The position numbers and the translations under genes were made by a program. Positions 56,320-64,000 of a stretch of 64,000 nucleotides of DNA are shown piece after piece. Within the stretch, counting starts at the first letter, position 1. Each line of letters opens with the position of its first letter. The notes beneath the pieces were generated by a model. That model had not been told where the DNA came from, ran no database searches, and saw nothing but the letters and a program-made list of their open reading frames with translations. Source of the stretch: Fusarium oxysporum f. sp. lycopersici 4287 (lineage: Eukaryota; Ascomycota; Sordariomycetes; Hypocreales; Nectriaceae); contig NC_030993.1 of assembly GCF_000149955.1 (NCBI RefSeq), forward strand, positions 2,561,544 to 2,625,543. The letters run 5' to 3'.

Positions 56320-58018
56320 TCAGTAAGCAAAGCGGAAATCAAGTCGCTTGTTTCCATCAATCTCTCGCTGTTCCTTGTCCGTCTGATATTCGAGCTTCTG
56401 CTCCGGTGTCATCTGTTCCCACTGTTCGATCTTCTTCTTGTTGAGGTGGATGAGCCAGAATCGCTGGGCGAGGAAGGCCACGACAGAGAGGCACAGGATC
56501 GAAATGAGCACCTTGTTACCGTTCTTGTAGTAAGGAGCATCCCATTTGCGGTAGATCTGGGAGCTTGTAACGCTTCCCCTGTTTTCTGTTAGTATTTGTT
56601 TGTTAAACGGACCAGGGTGGAACTCACATTTGAACGATGACGTTATATGTAGCTGCAGCAATGGCTCGCTTCTTAACATCAAAAGAGTTCTCGGATATCC
56701 AAGAAGAAACCAGAGGATGGAAGTAGGGATATCCAGAGATTAGAGTAATGATAGAGAATCGTCCCCATTCTCGGCCCTCATCAGGAAGAGTGAGAAGCGC
56801 TGTAAGAAGAGGAAGTGACCAGATCTCTCCGAACAGACAGTGGAACGTCCTCTCGTTAAAGTACTCAGAACTGTATGCCAGCGCAAGCATAGTGATGATC
56901 TGGAGTGCAGCGGAGGGTGCAGTGAGCAGGTTGCTAGCCAAGGTACTGAACTTTCCAACTCGTTTAAGTGTAAGAGTCAAATAAGCCTGAACAGGCGCGG
57001 CAGGAATGTAGGCAACGAGACCAATAAAGTAAAGACCCCAGAGCGAAGGGTCTGACCATGCGTTCTTGACATCCTGCCATGTAGCAGGCTCCTTCAGTGC
57101 CGTGAGACCCTTGGCAGGATCATCTCGAAGGATACGGTTGATCATGATGACCTCCTCACGTTCAGTATACCAAGACTTTCGCCAGATGAGAGACTTGGTG
57201 CCGGTAGGCGAAGTAGGAAGATAGGCCATGGAGACGAGACCAATGACCACGGTAAGAAGACCTTCAAGGAGGAGAAGCCAAAACCAACCGGGGTGGCCGT
57301 TGACGCCTCGCATCTCAATCAATCCAGCAGCAAGGAGAGCAGAGATGACACGGGCGATGTTGAGAGTTGACCAGAAAGCGGCGAGTCGAATAGACAGCTC
57401 CTTCGAGGTGTAGAAATATGTCGCCATGAGAATAACACCGGGGATGAAACCACCCTCAAAGGTGCCGATCAGAGCACGGGTAACGTAAAAAGCAGCTCGT
57501 CCAGTCATGAAGGCTTGGAAGGTTGAGACAAGACCCCAGCAGACCATGAGCGTGGGAAGAACATGCTTGAAGCCATATCGCTTGGTGAGGAATTGGACTG
57601 GGAATTCAGCCAGCAAGAAGCAAAGGACTTGGATGGTTGTTCCGTTGTTGTAATCGTCGGTGGTCAATCCGAGATCAGTCAAGAGGTCATCAGCGAGCGC
57701 GTTGGAGATGTTTCCTCGATCCAATTGCAGACCAAAGAACTATATCGTGTAAGTCAATTTCATCACCAATTGAGTAAAAATACATACCATAAGACACAAC
57801 CAAGACAAAAGCTTGAGATCAGTCTTTCGTACAGCCCGTCTCTCCTCTTCAGGAGTCCATGTAGCCGAGGGATCCCACCGATGGCCGCCTTCGTAGTCGG
57901 CATGAGGCGGCAAAGCGTCTGACAATTGCTCTCGGCCAACTCCGACTTGCGTCTTGGTGATTTCCACCGACACGCGCTGAGCAACTGCCGAGCTCGTCTC
58001 GATATCCGGATTGCCCAT
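56320..58018 (-). CDS. MFS transporter, allantoate-permease (ACS) family
   Basis: Exons 58018-57788, 57739-56628 and 56578-56320, with 48- and 49-bp introns, give 533 residues. The start is MGNPDIETSSAV; an earlier in-frame codon adds only three residues. LKLLSWLCLMFFGLQLDRGNISNALADDLLTDLGLTTDDYN spans the first join and is the typical first-helix region of Dal5-like anion:cation symporters. RALIGTFEGGFIPGVILMATYFYTSKE and MGSVTSSQIYRKWDAPYYKNGNK (second join) are also family hallmarks. Substrates of relatives include allantoate, nicotinate, small peptides and sulfonates. The divergent TauD-type dioxygenase gene suggests a sulfonate-like substrate, but that is inference. Confidence 0.93.
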
Positions 58019-58708
58019 GGTAAACAAAGAATCTCACTCAATGAGTTTTGGTAACTATTAAGAGGCTCAATTGAGGTGATCGTCGCTGAGGAATGATCCC
58101 AAAGCTTGGGTTCTCGGTCAGATATATAAGAGACATCTACAGTTTGACCATGGATATAGTTTATCGTCGGAGACTCTTTCGGTAGGTAGTATACACAATA
58201 GTCCCCTTGGTGGGTGGCTCGATCGCGCACGCCATAAGGACATGAAGCCAGATCTGGTAACACTCAATTCTCACAGTCAAGGGCCATGATCCGCCAAGGG
58301 TTCTCCAGGTGAGATGCAACAGGTGGATTAGGAACTCAGAGCATCATGCAGTGACCACCTGACAGGGCATTTGTAGAAATTACGGCCACAAGATTGGTCC
58401 AAACCCCTCGTTAGAGCTGGGGTAGATTCTCCGAGAAATTCTCCTCTCTCAAGCATGCCATCATTAGTCCCGATGTCGTCTTTGTGGGGGGAAATGATTC
58501 GGCATTGTACGTTTGGCCTGTAACGGTCTGAAGATTCCATTCTTGGTTAGACTCATTCCCGTCATGCTGGGCCCTTGTTATTTATCAATGGGTGGTTATC
58601 CTCCGAAAGAGTCTCCGGCTTGGATACAGCTTCACATAATTGTCACTGTTGGCCCTCGTTTTCTTATCAGTTGAGAAATATTGTTCAAACTCAAGCACAT
58701 ATTGCATC
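58019..58708. promoter_or_regulatory. Divergent promoter of the MFS / dioxygenase pair
   Basis: 690 bp head-to-head with no gene. A shared control region for both genes is likely but no known site was recognised. Confidence 0.5.
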
Positions 58709-59855
58709 ATGCCTTCTGCTGCGCCCGAGACCGTTTCTAGCAATATCGTCGGCGGAGATGTCCAAAGCCGTCCACGTCTATCAGAACCCTTGACTTACAC
58801 GGGTAGTCTTGATGACATTCCTCAGCTTGACGTCACCCCGGTCATCGGTCGTGAGTACAATGGTCTTCAAATTCGAGACCTCTTGAAATGGGATGAGAGA
58901 CACATCCGTGACCTTGCAGTCACTATTTCTCAGCGAGGTGTTGTCTTTCTGAAGAACCAGGATGTCACTCCTCAAGAGATGAAGGAATTTATGCTGCGGC
59001 TTACAGAGGTTGCTGGATGCCCTACTAGCTCAGGTCTGCATGTGCACCCTTTGACTGAAGAGGGTAGTGAGTTGGGTGATCAGATCAGTGTTATCTCAAG
59101 TGAGAAGCAGAAGAAGGGGGGTGGTTTGACACATCAGCTCAGCGATGTAAGCCGATATGCATCTGCTGGGTGGCACAGCGATATCACCTTTGAAAAGGTA
59201 CCCTCAGACTATGCTATGCTCAAGATACACACTCTACCTAAGACAGGTGGTGATACGGTATGTCTTTGCCACTCAGAGGTTCAAACAACCCGTGTTGCTT
59301 GGTTCTGTTCTTCTCGGCCACCTACATCTTGCTAATTTGGAACAGCTTTGGGCATCCGGATATGAGGTCTACGATAGACTCTCAGACCCCATGAAGAAGT
59401 TCCTCGAAGGATTGACCGCGACTCACGATGCCAGCTTCTTCCACGACGAGGCACGACGCCTGGGCAACCCAATCCGCAAGGACATCCGTGGCTCTCCTCT
59501 AAATCAAGGCGAGAACCTCACATCTGTCCATCCTCTTATCCGAACAAACCCAGTCACAGGCTGGAAGTCAGTGTTTGTCAACAAGGGCTTCACCAAGCGC
59601 ATTAATGGATTGTCAAAAGATGAGAGCGATACACTACTGGCGTACCTCTTCAACCTAGTGACACAGAACCACGATGCCCAGGTCCGGTACCGTTGGAGCA
59701 AGAATGATCTTGCGATTTGGGATAATAGATCAACTTTCCACTGCGCGACATATGACTATGAGGAAGCGAGAGCTGGAGATCGAGTTTGTAGTCTTGGCGA
59801 AGCGCCTTATCTTGATCTGAATAGCAAGAGTCGCAGGGAGGCACTCGGTATCTGA
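58709..59855 (+). CDS. TauD/TfdA-family Fe(II)/2-oxoglutarate dioxygenase
   Basis: Exons 58709-59257 and 59346-59855 join over an 88-bp intron (phase 0) to give 352 residues. The start MPSAAPETVSS is chosen over an upstream in-frame ATG at 58640 because the fungal family begins here. The iron site is complete: HxD in GWHSDITFE, and the distal His in FHCATYDYEEARAGDRV, whose later Arg would bind 2-oxoglutarate. RGVVFLKNQDVT is the conserved early block. Relatives release sulfite from taurine or other sulfonates, or oxidise aryl and alkyl acids. With the divergent transporter it forms a likely uptake-and-use pair. Confidence 0.93.
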
Positions 59856-60202
59856 TAATACCGGCTTATGTGTAAAATTGAACGAAGAATGTGTAATGTC
59901 ACCACATAGTGTCGTCGTCTCTAGTGATAATAAGCGTATCATGACTGCTCTGTTAGTAGGCCTTGGGGTGGGTTAAAAGACATCCATGATAGTCTTGCAG
60001 AAATAAACTGCTATAGGTAGTTGAAGGGTCGGCCAAGTTTATACTGAACTGCAGTAAATTCAGGTAAACTCAACTAAGTCTTTTTGTCACTTGGGACTAA
60101 AGTCTTAAAGTTTTAGGTAAATGATGATGAAGAGGTCTAAGTTGAGACGAGAATTTGATGACTTGATCAATCTATTTTAGTGCTCGTTAGCGATTAATAG
60201 GC
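59856..60202. other. Intergenic region with dispersed repeat copy 2
   Basis: Dioxygenase 3' flank and aminopeptidase promoter. 60073-60110 carries the second copy of the short repeat seen at 39553-39600 (18-base identical core at 60079-60096). Confidence 0.5.
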
Positions 60203-63200
60203 ATGGCCCAAGCTTTTTTATCCAAGGGTGTGGTCCAGTCTGCACGAAATCTTCCGAATCACACTCAATGTGTTTCTTCGAGGGCAATTGCAACCCTGTT
60301 TCCATTTTCAGGGTGCAATGAGATTATTTTCGCTTTGCTGGTGACTATGAAGAATTCATTGATATCTTCAATGCGGCGGGCTCTTTGCCTGCCGTTCAGT
60401 GCTCCTACTCCTGCTCCCGCTGCTCCTCCAGGTCGTTCAGCGCTGACGAAGCCCGGAGGTTACGATGCCGACCTGCCGATGATCCGTCGCACCTTCCATT
60501 CAGGACCCCTCCCCCGCATCAGCTCAAGAGCTAGAGCCTCAACTTACGGGTCAGCTCCTTCTATAACAACACCATATCAACCTCTTCACCGCTCTCAATT
60601 ACATTACTTTCTCTCCTCTACCTTTACCACAGCTTCTTCCTCTCGATCGGTTCTCACTCAACCTCTCCACAACTCAAAAGTCTCTTCTCTCGTCCCTCGT
60701 CAGCAGCAGCGTAACTGCTCTTGTCGACGAGCCATGTATCGCAACGGAAACGATGTCGCTAGCGCGAGTCTCGACATTCGTCGTGGACGCGAAGTGCTTC
60801 CCAAAAATGTCAAGCCTCTGCACTACGATCTCACCCTCGAGCCAAACTTCGAGACCTTCAAGTATGAAGGTACCGTCATTATCGACTTCGATGTCGTCGA
60901 AGATTCAACCTCTATTGCCCTGAACACGGTCGAAATTGATATCCACGAGACACTTGTTGAAGCCAATGGTGCCACTATTAGCTCCTCGCCTACCCTCGAT
61001 TACAACAAGGATACCCAAACCACCACCGTTACCTTCGATAAGACGATTCCCGCTGGCCAAAAGGCGAGGTTGACTCAACGTTTCACCGGTACTCTCAACG
61101 ATGACATGGCAGGTTTCTACAGGTCATCATACAAGGACGAAGATGGCAACACCAAATACCTTGCTACCACCCAGTTCGAGGCCACCGATGCTCGCCGCGC
61201 ATTCCCTTGCCTGGACGAGCCAGCTCTGAAAGCGACATTCACCGTAACACTCATTGCTGACAAGGATCTGGTATGCTTGGGTAACATGGATGTCGCTTCT
61301 GAGAAAGAAGTCGACTCCAAGGTTACAGGCAAGAAGCGCAAGGCCATTACCTATAACAAGACTCCCATCATGTCTACCTACCTTCTGGCTTTCGTCATTG
61401 GTGACCTCAAGAACTACGAGACCAACAACTTTCGAGTCCCTATCCGAGTATGGTGTACTCCCGATCAAGACCTTGACCATGCCGTCTTTTCCGCCGAGCT
61501 AGCTGCTCGAACACTCGAGTTCTACGAGCAGCAATTTGGCAGCCAATATCCTCTTCCCAAGATGGACATGGTTGCTGTGCCTGACTTTGCTGCTGGAGCC
61601 ATGGAGAACTGGGGTCTCATCACATATCGAGTCGTTGATCTTCTATTGGATGAAAAGACCAGCAGCGCCGTCACCAAGAAGCGCGTGGCCGAGGTCGTTC
61701 AACATGAACTGGCTCATCAATGGTTCGGCAACTTGGTCACAATGGACTTCTGGGATGGCCTGTGGCTCAAGGAAGGTTTTGCAACATGGATGTCTTGGTA
61801 TTCTTCTAACGCCTTCTACCCCGAGTGGAGGATTTGGGAGGGTTATGTTACTGAGGATCTCCGATCTGCCCTCGGTCTCGACTCTCTGCGCAGCTCTCAC
61901 CCTATTGAAGTGCCTGTCAAGCGTGCTGATGAGGTCAACCAAATCTTCGATGCTATCTCATATGAGAAGGGTTCTTGTGTCCTGCGCATGATCTCAAAAT
62001 ACTTGGGCGAGGACGTCTTTCTGAAGGGTATCCGAATCTACCTCGATAGACATGCATACAGCAACACTGAGACCACAGACCTTTGGGCCGCTCTCAGTGA
62101 GGCCAGTGGTAAGGATGTTGAGCGCGTTGCTGACATCTGGACCAAGAAGGTCGGTTACCCAGTCGTAGCAGTCACAGAAGACGAAGGCAAGGGCACAATC
62201 CATGTCAAGCAGAACCGGTTCCTTAGAACGGCCGATGTCAAGCCTGAGGAGGATGAAGTCCTTTACCCCGTCTTCCTCAACCTTCGAACTAAGGACGGTA
62301 TCCAGGAAGATCTGGCACTCAACACACGTGAGGCCGACTTCAAGGTGCCTGACTTTGACTTCTACAAGATCAACTCTGGCCATTCTGGTATCTACCGTAC
62401 ATCTTATACTAGCGAGCGACTTCAAAAGCTTGGTCAAAACGCCAAGGCGGGTCTCTTGGGTGTTGAAGATAGGGCCGGAATGATTGCAGATGCCGGTGCC
62501 CTTGCCGCTGCTGGTTACCAGAAGACATCTGGCTTGCTGTCGCTCCTCCAAGAATTTGACTCCGAAGACGAGTTCATTGTCTGGGATGAGATCACTCTCC
62601 GTGTCGGATCTCTCCGTGATGCTTGGATCTTTGAAGATGATGATGTCAATGAGGCTCTCAAGACTTTCCAGAGGGATCTGGTCAGCAAGAAGGCTAACGA
62701 GATCGGTTGGGATATTTCTGACAAGGATGACTTCACTGCCCAAAGAATGAAGGCCCTTATGTTCGGCAAGGCCGCCATTGTCGAGGACGAGCCTACCAAG
62801 AAGGCCGCTTTCGACTTGTTCGAGAAGTTCATCAATGGTGATCGAGATGCCGTACAGCCCAACTTGCGACCTAGTGTTTTCGCTGTTGTGGTTACATATG
62901 GAGGCGAGAAGGAGTATAATGATATTTTGAAAGAATATGAGACTGCCAAGCAAAGCAGTGAGCGAAACACTGCTCTCCGGTCACTTGGTTTTGCAAAGGA
63001 TGCTGCTCTTATCAAGCGAACTCTGGAGTACACTCTGAGCGATAATGTCAAGACCCAGGATATCTACATGCCTCTCAGCGGTCTCCGCGCTCACAAGGAG
63101 GGTATCTTGGCTCTTTGGGGATGGGTCAAGGACAACTGGGACGTTCTCACCAAGCGACTCCCACCTGGCATGTCACTCCTTGGCGATATGGTCGCCATTT

Positions 63201-63385
63201 CTACAAGCTCTCTCACACAGAAGGACCAGATTTCCGATGTGAAGACTTTCTTTGAGCAGAAGGGCACCAAGGGATTCGACCTTGAGCTGGCCCAGAGTCT
63301 TGATTCTATGACCGCCAAGCAAAACTGGCTCGCAAGGGATAAGGAGGATGTCAAGGAGTGGCTACGCAAGAATAAATACCTGTAA
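60203..63385 (+). CDS. M1-family zinc aminopeptidase (puromycin-sensitive type)
   Basis: An open frame of 1060 residues without introns. The peptidase proper starts near MYRNGNDVASASLDI (residue 178, ATG 60734) and is about 883 residues, the length of yeast Ape2/Aap1. The exopeptidase motif GAMENWGLI starts at residue 465 and the zinc site HELAHQWFGN at 501, with the third ligand Glu in LWLKEGFATWMS. ATQFEATDARRAFPCLDEPALKATF is the standard N-domain block, and a long helical ERAP1-like C-terminal domain follows. It removes N-terminal residues from peptides. The first 177 residues are Ser/Arg/Pro-rich and could hold a mitochondrial signal from Met49 (ATG 60347, MKNSLISSMRRALCLP). The true start is uncertain. 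Confidence 0.93.
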   Translation: MAQAFLSKGVVQSARNLPNHTQCVSSRAIATLFPFSGCNEIIFALLVTMKNSLISSMRRALCLPFSAPTPAPAAPPGRSALTKPGGYDADLPMIRRTFHSGPLPRISSRARASTYGSAPSITTPYQPLHRSQLHYFLSSTFTTASSSRSVLTQPLHNSKVSSLVPRQQQRNCSCRRAMYRNGNDVASASLDIRRGREVLPKNVKPLHYDLTLEPNFETFKYEGTVIIDFDVVEDSTSIALNTVEIDIHETLVEANGATISSSPTLDYNKDTQTTTVTFDKTIPAGQKARLTQRFTGTLNDDMAGFYRSSYKDEDGNTKYLATTQFEATDARRAFPCLDEPALKATFTVTLIADKDLVCLGNMDVASEKEVDSKVTGKKRKAITYNKTPIMSTYLLAFVIGDLKNYETNNFRVPIRVWCTPDQDLDHAVFSAELAARTLEFYEQQFGSQYPLPKMDMVAVPDFAAGAMENWGLITYRVVDLLLDEKTSSAVTKKRVAEVVQHELAHQWFGNLVTMDFWDGLWLKEGFATWMSWYSSNAFYPEWRIWEGYVTEDLRSALGLDSLRSSHPIEVPVKRADEVNQIFDAISYEKGSCVLRMISKYLGEDVFLKGIRIYLDRHAYSNTETTDLWAALSEASGKDVERVADIWTKKVGYPVVAVTEDEGKGTIHVKQNRFLRTADVKPEEDEVLYPVFLNLRTKDGIQEDLALNTREADFKVPDFDFYKINSGHSGIYRTSYTSERLQKLGQNAKAGLLGVEDRAGMIADAGALAAAGYQKTSGLLSLLQEFDSEDEFIVWDEITLRVGSLRDAWIFEDDDVNEALKTFQRDLVSKKANEIGWDISDKDDFTAQRMKALMFGKAAIVEDEPTKKAAFDLFEKFINGDRDAVQPNLRPSVFAVVVTYGGEKEYNDILKEYETAKQSSERNTALRSLGFAKDAALIKRTLEYTLSDNVKTQDIYMPLSGLRAHKEGILALWGWVKDNWDVLTKRLPPGMSLLGDMVAISTSSLTQKDQISDVKTFFEQKGTKGFDLELAQSLDSMTAKQNWLARDKEDVKEWLRKNKYL

Positions 63386-63748
63386 ATTAGTTGCATAAAG
63401 AATGAGACAAGATGCTCAAGCATGGTTGCACCTGCATGAATGAGCAAGTTCAAATAAGTAACCATCTTTACGACTTTTATGCTATATGCTTGTGCTACGC
63501 TGATACATGGTCTTTCCTCATGTAGGAATGCTGAAGAGGCGCTGCAGAAAGTGCTTCAAAATCGTTTCTATGCAATGATAGAAGTTGAGGATGTTGGCTG
63601 TGTGCGTAGTTATCTCGAGAAAGGTATAGTTGGTCAGCACCGCATCACATTAATAGCAACAGTGATGCAAGATTTCTTTGTTCGTCTATTATACATGTAC
63701 AGATATACAGTCATACATCACCTCTGTTCATACAACTCACATGAACTT
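63386..63748. other. Convergent 3' region, no gene seen
   Basis: Between the aminopeptidase stop and the stop of the right-edge gene. Nothing recognised. Confidence 0.5.
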
Positions 63749-64000
63749 TTAAGCCTTACCAGTCAGCCAATCCCTTTCCTTATTCTTCCCATATTTCCCT
63801 GTGCCAGTAACAGGCAGATCTCGCTTTTGCAACTCCTCCTCAATAATCTTCCAGCGACCAACAGCAACCTCACGGTCAATAGGTGTGACTCTCCTGTTGT
63901 GCACCTTGACGTTAGGAAGTGCGAACAGGGCCTTCTGATCCTCAAGAACCTCGGCGAGCTTCTTGCCCCGCTTGGCGAATGTTAGGGCTACAGTGATGAG
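63749..64000 (-). CDS. Unrecognised protein, 3' part (5' end outside window)
   Basis: The minus-strand frame is open from the right edge to the TAA at 63751-63749 and gives the last 83 residues. It is rich in Lys and Glu (LTFAKRGKKLAEVLEDQKALF, GRWKIIEEELQKRDLPVTGTGKYG) and ends KERDWLTGKA. The composition is like a mitochondrial ribosomal or other small basic protein, but no family is recognised. Coding nature is likely from composition and the clean frame. Confidence 0.6.
   Translation of the reverse strand, partial: LITVALTFAKRGKKLAEVLEDQKALFALPNVKVHNRRVTPIDREVAVGRWKIIEEELQKRDLPVTGTGKYGKNKERDWLTGKA

Noticed and set aside
61994..62953. 319-residue frame antisense to the aminopeptidase
   Set aside because: Same cause as above: the shadow of a biased coding sequence, with no motif of its own.
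1..64000. CRISPR arrays, bacterial operons, riboswitches, intact transposons
   Set aside because: No regularly spaced repeats, transposase or reverse-transcriptase frames were found. Intron structure and gene content are fungal, so prokaryotic features are not expected.

Overview
The window is nuclear DNA of a filamentous ascomycete. Genes are dense and mostly carry short introns (about 46-65 bp) with GTAAGT-type donors and CTAAC/CTGAC branch sites. It also holds a HET-domain gene, two Zn2Cys6 regulators, an NLR-like ankyrin protein and a Neurospora-type copper metallothionein. A Sordariomycete, most likely Fusarium or a close relative, is the best inference; the sequence alone does not fix the species. 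One assembly gap of 506 N lies at 11462-11967.

Layout. 1-2300: 3' part of homogentisate 1,2-dioxygenase and a GNAT acetyltransferase. 2329-8608: a 2074-residue P-loop/ankyrin protein with a huge disordered, acidic, Q-rich tail. 8609-10320: gene-poor, with a decayed reading frame. 10325-14001: a multispan membrane protein, the gap, and a Pex30-like peroxisomal/ER dysferlin-domain protein. 14000-21900: gene-poor, holding a decayed F-box gene, an intron-split 26-residue metallothionein, a possible tail-anchored mini-protein and a hypothetical protein.

21968-31202 is the most coherent block: glycine decarboxylase P protein, glycine cleavage H protein, mitochondrial serine hydroxymethyltransferase and a Zn2Cys6 regulator. 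The upstream regions of all four carry copies of an 11-bp element, TGACTCRGTGA (complement TCACYGAGTCA). P and H proteins (with L and T proteins encoded elsewhere) cleave glycine to CO2, NH3 and methylene-THF; SHMT combines methylene-THF with glycine to give serine. I read this as a co-regulated glycine-catabolism cluster with its own candidate regulator.

31451-41840: a class I glutamine-amidotransferase-like protein, a small single-pass membrane protein, a HET-domain protein, an amino-acid permease with an apparent frameshift near its last membrane helix, and 2.6 kb without genes. 41842-48000: two tandem tRNA-Val genes (AAC, TAC), an NmrA-like oxidoreductase, an aldo/keto reductase and a second Zn2Cys6 regulator. 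49119-52574: a six-exon plasma-membrane H+-ATPase with an 11-nt microexon and a His/acidic insertion. 53740-54790: remains of a homocitrate-synthase gene. 55473-60200: a DUF1304 membrane protein and a divergent pair of an allantoate-permease-family MFS transporter and a TauD-type dioxygenase. 60203-63385: an M1 aminopeptidase; then the 3' end of an unrecognised gene at the right edge.

Exon borders were set by eye, keeping reading phase and family motifs intact, so single borders may be off by a base.
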